Positions 57,853-64,000 of a stretch of 64,000 bases of DNA are shown piece by piece. How positions within the stretch are numbered: the stretch's first letter is position 1; every line of letters begins with the position of its first letter. The notes under the pieces were generated by a model, which was not told where the DNA came from, made no database searches, and worked only from the letters and a program-made list of their open reading frames with translations. Origin of the DNA: Cupriavidus pauculus (GTDB taxonomy: Bacteria; Pseudomonadota; Gammaproteobacteria; Burkholderiales; Burkholderiaceae); NCBI RefSeq assembly GCF_008693385.1, contig NZ_CP044067.1, forward strand, positions 1,304,501 to 1,368,500, written 5' to 3'. A program made the translations under genes and the position numbers.

Positions 57853-59445
57853 CTATTGTGGACGGACGACGGCGTCGCGCGTGCGAACGCCGTTGACCAG
57901 ACGCTCGATCGCTAGCGGATTGCCATCGCGCAATGCCTCGGGCAACAGCGCGTCGTCGAAATCCTGATAGCACACGGGCCGCAGAAAACGATCGATCGCC
58001 AGCGTGCCTACCGACGTGCCGCGCGCATCCGACGTGGCCGGATACGGGCCGCCGTGCACCATCGCATCGCATACCTCGACGCCGGTCGGGTAGGCGTTGA
58101 TCAGCAGGCGGCCCGCTTTCTCTTCCAGCACGGCAACGAGCGCGCCGGCACCGGCAAGGTCCTCGCGCTCCGCGATCACCGTGGCCGTGAGCTGGCCCTC
58201 TAGCGCCTGCACGGCCTTGTGCAGCTGTTCGGCATCGTCGAACTCGACGAGCACCGTGCAGGGACCGAACACTTCCTGCTGCAATCGCCCATCCGCCTGA
58301 AACAGCAGCGCGCTGTCGGCACGCCACAGTTGGGCCGGCGCGCGGCCGGTCTCGGCCACGCCTTGCGCGAGCAGCATCATGCCCGGCGTATCGGCAAAGC
58401 GTCCAACCCCCTGCTGGTAGTGCGCAAGCCCCGCGGTATTGAGCATGACCTGCGGGGCAATACCGGTGATGGCCGCCTGCAGATGCTCGACAAACGCGCC
58501 GAGCGCCGGGGAACGCACCGCGAGCACGAGCCCGGGGTTCGTGCAGAACTGCCCGGCGCCCAGCGCGACCGACGCCGCGAGCTGCGTGGCAATCGTCGCG
58601 CCGCGCCGTTCGAGCGCATGGGGCATCAGCAATACCGGGTTGACGCTGCTCATCTCGGCAAACACCGGAATCGGATGCGGGCGCGCCGCCGCCATGTCGC
58701 AGAGCGCGCGGCCGCCGCGCAACGACCCCGTGAAGCCGACCGCACGAATCTCCGGATGCTTGACCAGCGGCTCGCCCACGCGGTCTCCATAGATCATGTT
58801 GAACACGCCGGCGGGCATCTCCGTGCGGTCCGCCGCGGCGACGATGACCTCCGCCACCATCGCGGCCGTTGCCATATGGCTCGGGTGAGCCTTGAACACG
58901 ACCGGGCAACCGGCCGCGAGTGCCGACGCGGTATCGCCGCCCGCCGTCGAGAAGGCCAGCGGGAAGTTGCTCGCGCCGAACACGGCCACGGGGCCGACGC
59001 CAATGCGGTACTGGCGCAGGTCCGCGCGCGGCAGCGGCTTGCGTTGCGGCTGCGCGAGGTCGATGCGCGCGCCCAGGTAGTCGCCGCGCCGCAGCACGGT
59101 GGCGAACAGCCGCAACTGACCGCTCGTGCGCGCGCGCTCGCCGGCGATGCGCGCCGGCGGCAGCGCGGACTCGCGGCAGACCAGTTCGATAAAGCCGGCA
59201 TCGAGCGCGTCGAGACCATCGGCAATGGCGTCGAGAAAGCGCGCGCGGCGCTCCGGCGACAGTGCGCGAAAGGCCGGGTAGGCCGCCGCGGCCGCGCTGG
59301 CCGCCGCGGCCACTTCGCCCGCCGTGGCCTCGCGGAACGTGTAGGGCAGACGCTCGCCCGTGGTGGCGTCCACGCTATAAAGCACGACGCCGCTGGCGGC
59401 GACCTGCCCGCCGTTGATGAATTGCTGGAAATGCCGGATGGTCAT
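57853..59445 (-). CDS. Aldehyde dehydrogenase, 2-oxoglutarate semialdehyde dehydrogenase type
   Basis: 530 residues. The family pattern of 2,5-dioxovalerate (2-oxoglutarate semialdehyde) dehydrogenases is seen in FGASNFPLAFSTAGGDTASA, then LAAGCPVVFKAHPSH, VGFTGSLRGGRAL, a catalytic Glu in FAEMSSVNPVLL and a catalytic Cys in GAGQFCTNPGLV. The reaction gives 2-oxoglutarate at the end of sugar-acid or hydroxyproline breakdown. AAGGAGA precedes the ATG at 59445. It is divergent from a LysR gene, and the intergenic region holds a 26-base motif shared with the alcohol dehydrogenase/MFS promoter region. Confidence 0.9.
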   Translation of the reverse strand: MTIRHFQQFINGGQVAASGVVLYSVDATTGERLPYTFREATAGEVAAAASAAAAAYPAFRALSPERRARFLDAIADGLDALDAGFIELVCRESALPPARIAGERARTSGQLRLFATVLRRGDYLGARIDLAQPQRKPLPRADLRQYRIGVGPVAVFGASNFPLAFSTAGGDTASALAAGCPVVFKAHPSHMATAAMVAEVIVAAADRTEMPAGVFNMIYGDRVGEPLVKHPEIRAVGFTGSLRGGRALCDMAAARPHPIPVFAEMSSVNPVLLMPHALERRGATIATQLAASVALGAGQFCTNPGLVLAVRSPALGAFVEHLQAAITGIAPQVMLNTAGLAHYQQGVGRFADTPGMMLLAQGVAETGRAPAQLWRADSALLFQADGRLQQEVFGPCTVLVEFDDAEQLHKAVQALEGQLTATVIAEREDLAGAGALVAVLEEKAGRLLINAYPTGVEVCDAMVHGGPYPATSDARGTSVGTLAIDRFLRPVCYQDFDDALLPEALRDGNPLAIERLVNGVRTRDAVVRPQ

Positions 59446-59498
59446 GCGTGTCTCCTTCATCGATGTCGGAGCACTCTATGGGGCGTCGCGCCGCGCGG

Positions 59499-59524
59499 CT
59501 AATGAAAAGACCTGATCGGCCGAT
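59499..59524. promoter_or_regulatory. Probable LysR operator, copy A of a 26-base motif
   Basis: The site starts CTAATGAAAAG and ends CCGAT; 21 of 26 bases match a site at 62133-62158. It lies between the divergent dehydrogenase and LysR genes, 54-79 bases upstream of the dehydrogenase start. Confidence 0.55.
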
Positions 59525-59586
59525 GCTTGCCGGTTATGTCCCGCCAGCAACGTCGTTGGTATAGTGTGGGCTTTTGCGCGCCCCGC

Positions 59587-60552
59587 ATGCGTTCCACGCC
59601 CCTGCCCTCCCTCGCCACCATCGCGTCGCGCCTGCGCCTCAAGCAGTTGCGGCTGCTGATCGCGCTCGACAATCACGGTTCGCTGCACAAGGCCGCCGAC
59701 GAGATCGCCATTTCGCAGCCGGGCGCCACCAAGGCGCTCCGCGAGATCGAGGACATCCTCGGCATGGCGTTGTTCGAGCGGCAGCCCAAGGGGCTCGTGG
59801 CCAACGAACTCGGCCAGTGCGTGACACGCTATGCGCGGCTGATCTACAGCGACCTCGAGCACCTGCATGCGGAGATCACCGCGATTGCCCACGGTCATGG
59901 CGGGCACCTCGCGGTGGGCGTGATCATGGGCGCCATTCCGCTGCTGACCCGCGCGATCGCCGCCTTGCGCGCGGAACAGCCGCATCTGTCGGTCGAGATC
60001 ATCGAGAACACCAGCGCCACGCTGCTTGCACTCCTCGACGAAGGTCGCATCGACCTCGCCCTTTGTCGATGCGGCGTAAGCCGTCGTCCGGGCGCGTACG
60101 AGTGCATGGCGCTGGAAATGGAACCGCTGGCCGTCGTCGCCGCGCCATCGCACCGGCTGGCCGGCGCCGCGGCGCTGGAGCTGGCCGATCTGGCCGGCCT
60201 GCCGTGGATGGCATATCCGGTAAACACGCCGATGCGCAATACGCTCGAGCGCGAACTCGGCGACGCGGGCATCGACCTGCCCCGCTATCCGCTCGAAACT
60301 GCCTCCGCGTTCGCAATGCTGACGATGCTGCAGGAAACGCCGGACCTCGTCGCGGTGATGCCGCGCGCGGTGGCCGAGTTCGGCGAACGCTTCGGCATGC
60401 TCGTGCGGCTGCCCGTCCCGATGCGCGCGCTGGAAGATCCGTATGGCGTGATCACGCGCACCGGCGCGCAACTGTCGCCGGGCGCGCGCCTGCTCATCGA
60501 TGCGTTGCGGGCGCACCGGACGGCGCCCCTTCCCGACGACGACGCCGCCTGA
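59587..60552 (+). CDS. LysR-family transcriptional regulator, probable local controller of the catabolic genes
   Basis: About 321 residues. The DNA-binding domain is RLRLKQLRLLIALDNHGSLH, then KAADEIAISQPGATKALREIE, with a standard effector domain (HLAVGVIMGAIPLLTRAIAAL). The ATG at 59587 is preferred: a -10-like TATAGT lies about 25 bases upstream and would exclude the in-frame starts at 59527 and 59536; no clear ribosome site is seen. It is divergent from the semialdehyde dehydrogenase gene. A motif in its own upstream region recurs in the alcohol dehydrogenase/MFS intergenic region, so it probably controls both. The inducer is unknown. Confidence 0.9.
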   Translation: MRSTPLPSLATIASRLRLKQLRLLIALDNHGSLHKAADEIAISQPGATKALREIEDILGMALFERQPKGLVANELGQCVTRYARLIYSDLEHLHAEITAIAHGHGGHLAVGVIMGAIPLLTRAIAALRAEQPHLSVEIIENTSATLLALLDEGRIDLALCRCGVSRRPGAYECMALEMEPLAVVAAPSHRLAGAAALELADLAGLPWMAYPVNTPMRNTLERELGDAGIDLPRYPLETASAFAMLTMLQETPDLVAVMPRAVAEFGERFGMLVRLPVPMRALEDPYGVITRTGAQLSPGARLLIDALRAHRTAPLPDDDAA

Positions 60553-60558
60553 CCGACG

Positions 60559-60873
60559 TTATTTGATTGGCGAGAAGTCGGCGGGACGCAGCAGCTTCGA
60601 CTCCATGTTGACCAGCATCGGAAACGCCACGGGCACGAATTTCTCGAGCCAGTCCTTGTCCTCGTACAGCGCATTGCGGCGCGCGATGCGGTCGTCGAGG
60701 CTTTCGTACGCCCAGATGTGCACGACCTGGTTCAGCTCGCCGATCTCGGTGTACCACCAGCCGACGAGCTTCGCGTAGCGCGAGATGACGGGCAGGCCCT
60801 CCTTCTCGAAGTGTTTCAGATAGTCCTTCATCTTGCCGATCTGGACCGTGTACGTTCGCATTTCGTAATACAT
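60559..60873 (-). CDS. NIPSNAP family protein
   Basis: 104 residues with a ferredoxin-like dimeric alpha/beta-barrel pattern: MYYEMRTYTVQIGKMKDYLK, then GWWYTEIGELNQVVHIWAYE and DRIARRNAL. NIPSNAP proteins of bacteria often sit in catabolic operons, without a settled biochemical role. AGGAAG lies just before the ATG at 60873; longer in-frame starts have no family sequence. It lies 19 bases downstream of the alcohol dehydrogenase gene, in the same operon. Confidence 0.9.
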   Translation of the reverse strand: MYYEMRTYTVQIGKMKDYLKHFEKEGLPVISRYAKLVGWWYTEIGELNQVVHIWAYESLDDRIARRNALYEDKDWLEKFVPVAFPMLVNMESKLLRPADFSPIK

Positions 60874-60892
60874 GGTGCTTCCTGAAGCGTAG

Positions 60893-62074
60893 TTAAACGA
60901 GTTCTTCGATATTCCCGCGATGTGCCGCAACGATGATGCGTTCGATATCGCCCGCATTCGTCAGTCGCGGATTCACGAGCACATTGCCGCTGCGCATCGA
61001 GTCCTTGACCATCTGCGGCAGATGGGCGAGATCCACGCCGAGCTCGCGGATATTCGAAGGGATGTTCAGCGCGCGATTGAGCGTCCGGACCTCCTCCACC
61101 ACGCGCTGCGCGGCCGTCAGATCGTCGAGGCCCGTGACGTCCGCGCCGAGGGCCTGCGCGATATCGCGGAAGCGTTCGGGACATGCGGGCACGTTGAATG
61201 CCACCACGTAGGGCAGCAGCGCGGCATTGGCGATGCCATGGGCGATATCGAACACGCCGCCCATCGTGTGGGAGATGGCGTGCACATTGCCGAGCTTTGA
61301 CTGCGAGAACGCCACGCCGGCCAGGAACGAGCCGAGCAGCATGTCTTCGCGCGCCTGCAGGTCCGCGCCCACGTAGTACGCCTTGCGCAGGCTGCGGCCG
61401 ATCATGCGGATGGCGTGCAGCGCCAGCGCCTGGCTGATGGGGTTGGCCTGCTTCGACACGTACGACTCGATCGCATGCGTGAGCGCGTCCATGCCGGTGG
61501 CCGCTGTAATCGCGGGCGGCAGTTTCAGCGTGAGTTCGGGATCGAGAATCGCCAGCTGCGGGAACAGCTTCGGGCTGATGATCACGGTCTTGAACAGCGT
61601 CTCGCGATTCGTGAACACGGTGGATGCCGTGCATTCGCTGCCCGTGCCCGATGTGGTCGGCATCGCGATGATCGGCAGCGGTGCCTCGCGAATGCGGTCG
61701 TATCCCTCGTAGTCGAGAATCGAACCCGCGCTGGTCGCCATCGCGGCCACGCCCTTGGCCGTATCGATGCTGCTGCCGCCGCCGACGCCGGCCACCGCCG
61801 TGCAGCCATGCTGCCTGAGGAACGCCACCGCGCGCTCGAGCACGCCGGTATCGGGGTTCGGCGCCACGCCGTCGAATGTCTCATAGGCGATCTCGGCCGC
61901 GCGCAGCGAGGCGAAGAAGCCATCGAGCACGCCGCTGCGCATCAGGCCTTCGTCGGTGACGACCAGCAGCTTGGCGCTGGCGGGGACGAACGGCCGGATC
62001 AACGCGCCGGCCTGCGCCGCGAGGCCGTTGCCGAACTTGAGCGTGGTCGGAAAGTAATAGGGGAAGGCATGCAT
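60893..62074 (-). CDS. Iron-containing (group III) alcohol dehydrogenase
   Basis: 393 residues. NAD-binding GGGSSIDTAKGVA and the metal-binding region TGMDALTHAIESYVS plus NVHAISHTMGGVFDIAHGIANA, which supplies the Asp and three His ligands, are clear. It oxidizes an alcohol or reduces an aldehyde, presumably supplying or removing an intermediate in the pathway served by the nearby semialdehyde dehydrogenase and MFS carrier. The ATG at 62074 has AGGAC upstream; the frame extends further but without conserved sequence. It is divergent from the MFS gene with a symmetric pair of operator-like sites between them. Confidence 0.92.
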   Translation of the reverse strand: MHAFPYYFPTTLKFGNGLAAQAGALIRPFVPASAKLLVVTDEGLMRSGVLDGFFASLRAAEIAYETFDGVAPNPDTGVLERAVAFLRQHGCTAVAGVGGGSSIDTAKGVAAMATSAGSILDYEGYDRIREAPLPIIAMPTTSGTGSECTASTVFTNRETLFKTVIISPKLFPQLAILDPELTLKLPPAITAATGMDALTHAIESYVSKQANPISQALALHAIRMIGRSLRKAYYVGADLQAREDMLLGSFLAGVAFSQSKLGNVHAISHTMGGVFDIAHGIANAALLPYVVAFNVPACPERFRDIAQALGADVTGLDDLTAAQRVVEEVRTLNRALNIPSNIRELGVDLAHLPQMVKDSMRSGNVLVNPRLTNAGDIERIIVAAHRGNIEELV

Positions 62075-62132
62075 GATGTTGTCGTCCTGAGGTGTCTCCG
62101 GCTTCAACGTTACAAACCTGCCCCGGCGCTGC

Positions 62133-62224
62133 CTAATGAAAAGGCGTGATGCCCCGATAACCAAACGCCACCGAACGCCCTCCGCATATCCGTTGGTTAT
62201 CGCGTGATCACATCCCGTCATTAG
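62133..62224. promoter_or_regulatory. Inverted pair of operator-like sites between the alcohol dehydrogenase and MFS genes
   Basis: Two inverted copies of a roughly 32-base motif (CTAATGA...GTGAT...CGATAACCAA) occupy 62133-62164 (plus) and 62193-62224 (minus), separated by 28 bases. The inner 10 bases, CGATAACCAA / TTGGTTATCG, are perfectly complementary. The left copy matches the site at 59499-59524 at 21 of 26 bases. The arrangement suggests one regulator, probably the LysR at 59587, controlling both divergent transcripts. Confidence 0.6.
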
Positions 62225-62280
62225 CCTTGTGCGATGGCTGCTCATACATTGCCGGGAACAATCACAAGGACGAGACAGCC

Positions 62281-63630
62281 ATGCCATCGACGCATCCCAC
62301 CGCCTCTTCGACCGCACTCTCGAATGCGGCCGCACCCCACGCCGCAACCCACGCCGCCGCCATGCGGCCCACCAACGTGCGCTGGCGCATTTTCCTGATC
62401 ATGCTGCTGCTGACCGCGATCAACTACATCGACCGCGCGTCGCTGTCCGTCGCGCTGCCGCTGATCGCTCCCGAGTTCAACCTCACGCCCGCCATCGAGG
62501 GCCTGATGCTCAGCGCGTTCTTCTGGTCCTACGCGCTCATGCAGATTCCCGCCGGCATGATGCTGGACCGCTACCATACGCGCGGCATCATCGCCACCGC
62601 GACCATCGCCTGGGGCGCCTTCCAGGCCCTTGCCGCGGCCTCGCACAACTGGATCATCCTGCTGCTGACGCGCATGGGCCTGGGCGTGTCGGAGTCGCCG
62701 ATCATGCCGTCCGGCGCCAAGCTGATCGGCTCGTGGCTCACGCCGCACGAGCGCGGCCGCGGCGCGGTGCTCGTCGATGGCGGCGCCCCGCTGGGCAGCG
62801 CGTTCGGCGCCATCATCATCGCGGGCCTGATCTCGTGGCTGGGTTCGTGGCGCATCGCGTTCGTCATCGCCGGCATCGGTACGATGCTCGCCGGCCTGCT
62901 GGCCTGGCGCTATATCCGCAACCATCCGTCGGAGCATCCGGACGTCAATGCGGCCGAGCTCGAGCATATCGCGCGCGGCAACGCCACGGACAACCACGCC
63001 GCGGCAGAGAAGATTCCGATGCGCGAACTCATCCGCGACCGCTCGGTGCTCGCGATGTTCGCCGGCTACAGCTGCATCCTTGCCGTGTTCTACGGCCTGC
63101 TGACATGGATGCCGAGCTACCTGCACAAGGCGCACGGCTTCAATATCGCCGCGATGGGCGGCGCCACGTTCCTGATCTTCATGTCGGGTTTCGTCGGCGA
63201 ACTGATCGGCGGCTATATCGGCGACAAGTGGAAGGCATCGGGCGCCTCGCCGAACCTCGTCATGCGCACGATGTTCAGCGGCTCGTCGCTGGTGGCCGCC
63301 GCCTGCATTCTCGCGGCCGCCTATATCGCCGACTCGGCGGTAGTGGTCGCCCTGCTGTGCGTGGCACTGTTCTTTATTCGATTCTGCGGCATGTACTGGA
63401 GCCTGCCGGCCGTCATCGGCGGCCCGGCGCGCGCCGGCGTGCTCGGCGGCACCATGAACTTCTGCGGCAACATGGCCGGCGTGGTGGTGCCGATCCTGAT
63501 CGGGGTCATCGTCCAGTGGTCGGGCTCGTACTTCCTCGCGCTGCTGTTCTTCGTGGCCATGGCCGTCGGCATCGCGGTGTTTTCCAGCATGATCGACTAT
63601 CGACCGCGTTCGCCAGGAGGTCAGGCATAA
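62281..63630 (+). CDS. MFS transporter, anion:cation symporter (sugar acid/carboxylate) type
   Basis: 449 residues with twelve predicted membrane segments. The ACS-subfamily pattern is visible: LLTAINYIDRASLSVALPLI, then FFWSYALMQIPAGMMLDRY, GLGVSESPIMPSGAKLIGSW and ERGRGAVLVDGGAPLGSAFG. Relatives carry glucarate, galactonate, tartrate or hexuronates with protons. With the oxoglutarate semialdehyde dehydrogenase nearby, uptake of a sugar acid or similar carboxylate is a reasonable guess. AAGGACGAG precedes the ATG at 62281. Confidence 0.9.
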   Translation: MPSTHPTASSTALSNAAAPHAATHAAAMRPTNVRWRIFLIMLLLTAINYIDRASLSVALPLIAPEFNLTPAIEGLMLSAFFWSYALMQIPAGMMLDRYHTRGIIATATIAWGAFQALAAASHNWIILLLTRMGLGVSESPIMPSGAKLIGSWLTPHERGRGAVLVDGGAPLGSAFGAIIIAGLISWLGSWRIAFVIAGIGTMLAGLLAWRYIRNHPSEHPDVNAAELEHIARGNATDNHAAAEKIPMRELIRDRSVLAMFAGYSCILAVFYGLLTWMPSYLHKAHGFNIAAMGGATFLIFMSGFVGELIGGYIGDKWKASGASPNLVMRTMFSGSSLVAAACILAAAYIADSAVVVALLCVALFFIRFCGMYWSLPAVIGGPARAGVLGGTMNFCGNMAGVVVPILIGVIVQWSGSYFLALLFFVAMAVGIAVFSSMIDYRPRSPGGQA

Positions 63631-63649
63631 AAAAGTCAGGCATAAAAAA
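63620..63649 (+). repeat. 15-bp tandem duplication across the MFS stop codon
   Basis: GTCAGGCATAAAAAA occurs twice in a row (63620-63634 and 63635-63649), followed by a weaker third echo (TTCATGCATAA). The TAA in the first copy is the MFS stop codon; the second copy is untranslated. Confidence 0.85.
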
Positions 63650-63860
63650 TTCATGCATAATCGCGCCATCGCGGAGATGGCATTCCTCCCTCAACCGCCG
63701 TTTGCTTCGGGACTTTTCCGATAGTCCCCGAGCCTTCGTGCTGATGATGCCTGCAAGTTCCTGGGCACAGGAAGTTGCGGGCGCTCGTCCATCCCGTACG
63801 CGATCGATCCCCCGCAGCGTCCTGCTGCCCAGGTTTGAGTCCTTCAGATCTGGTCATACC

Positions 63861-64000
63861 ATGCACAATCGCTTCATCCGCAGTGCTGCCCTCAGTGCTG
63901 CCCTCAGTGCCGCCCTCAGCGAGTCGGTATCCATGCTCGGCTACCTCGGCAAATGGCTGTCTCTCGCCTCGCTCGCCGGCCTGCTGGCCGGCGCCGGCTC
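63861..64000 (+). CDS. Start of an unidentified membrane or exported protein, truncated by the window edge
   Basis: From the ATG at 63861 the frame is open to the window end (46 codons). The residues include a three-fold ALSA-like repeat, encoded by a 12-base tandem repeat (AGTGCTGCCCTC) at 63882-63917, then MLGYLGKWLSLASLAGLLAG, a hydrophobic segment. The true start may be the in-frame ATG at 63933, which begins that segment. It could be the first helix of a membrane transporter such as a ClC channel, but too little is visible for a call. Confidence 0.45.
   Translation, partial: MHNRFIRSAALSAALSAALSESVSMLGYLGKWLSLASLAGLLAGAG

Noticed and set aside
57841..57855. Short inverted repeat TAGGC-N5-GCCTA between the adenylosuccinate synthetase and dehydrogenase genes
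   Set aside because: It has only 5 pairs and no T-tract, too weak to call a terminator, although its position between convergent genes is suggestive.

Overview
The window looks like a piece of a high-GC betaproteobacterial genome, most likely Burkholderiales of the Cupriavidus/Ralstonia type. This is an inference from strong GC-rich codon use, a Bug-family tricarboxylate receptor, Fur boxes built on AATGCGAAT half sites, and a lipopeptide siderophore locus of the kind known from Cupriavidus (cupriachelin and taiwachelin family). No rRNA, tRNA, CRISPR array or insertion sequence was found.

Layout. 1-5916: the N-terminal 1972 codons of a very large filamentous haemagglutinin on the minus strand, cut by the window edge. 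6281-13035: a DUF445 membrane protein, a Bug-type periplasmic binding protein, a flavin monooxygenase and a two-subunit molybdenum hydroxylase. 12998-54337: an iron-acquisition island of about 41 kb. 54398-63630: a LacI regulator, a GcvA-like LysR regulator, a divergent adenylosuccinate synthetase, and a small catabolic set (semialdehyde dehydrogenase, LysR regulator, NIPSNAP protein, iron-dependent alcohol dehydrogenase, MFS carrier). A truncated gene starts at 63861.

Siderophore island. It encodes a FecI/PvdS/OrbS-like ECF sigma factor with a Fur box inside its promoter, a stand-alone FecR N-terminal domain, a PvdE-like ABC exporter, a TonB receptor, an FhuF-like reductase, four collinear NRPS proteins (about 9200 residues), a PepSY membrane protein, a GNAT acetyltransferase, an ornithine N-monooxygenase, an MbtH protein, a type II thioesterase, an Sfp-type phosphopantetheinyl transferase and a SyrP-like Fe(II)/2-oxoglutarate hydroxylase. 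Reading the domains gives FAAL-ACP / C-A-PCP-E / C-A-PCP // C-A-PCP-E / C-A-PCP // C-A-PCP-E // C-A-PCP / C-PCP-TE. The specificity residues read as Asp, X, X, Asp, X, Asp, where X (pattern DGEGSGGVT/SK) is probably N5-acetyl-N5-hydroxyornithine. The predicted product is an acylated hexapeptide with hydroxamate and beta-hydroxyaspartate ligands. The last module lacks an adenylation domain.

Regulation. Five exact copies of TAAAT-N16-CGTC and one variant (TAATT-N16-CGTC) lie just upstream of the reductase, NRPS, acetyltransferase, monooxygenase, MbtH and exporter genes. This matches the published OrbS/PvdS iron-starvation promoter pattern. The sequence therefore suggests a cascade: Fur represses the sigma gene, and the sigma factor drives biosynthesis and export. 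The receptor and the PepSY gene have Fur-box-like sites but no sigma-type site.

The locus also carries three unrelated tandem repeats (57 bp and 108 bp inside adenylation domains, 46 bp between genes) and long near-identical segments shared by two NRPS genes, all signs of recent slippage or gene conversion.
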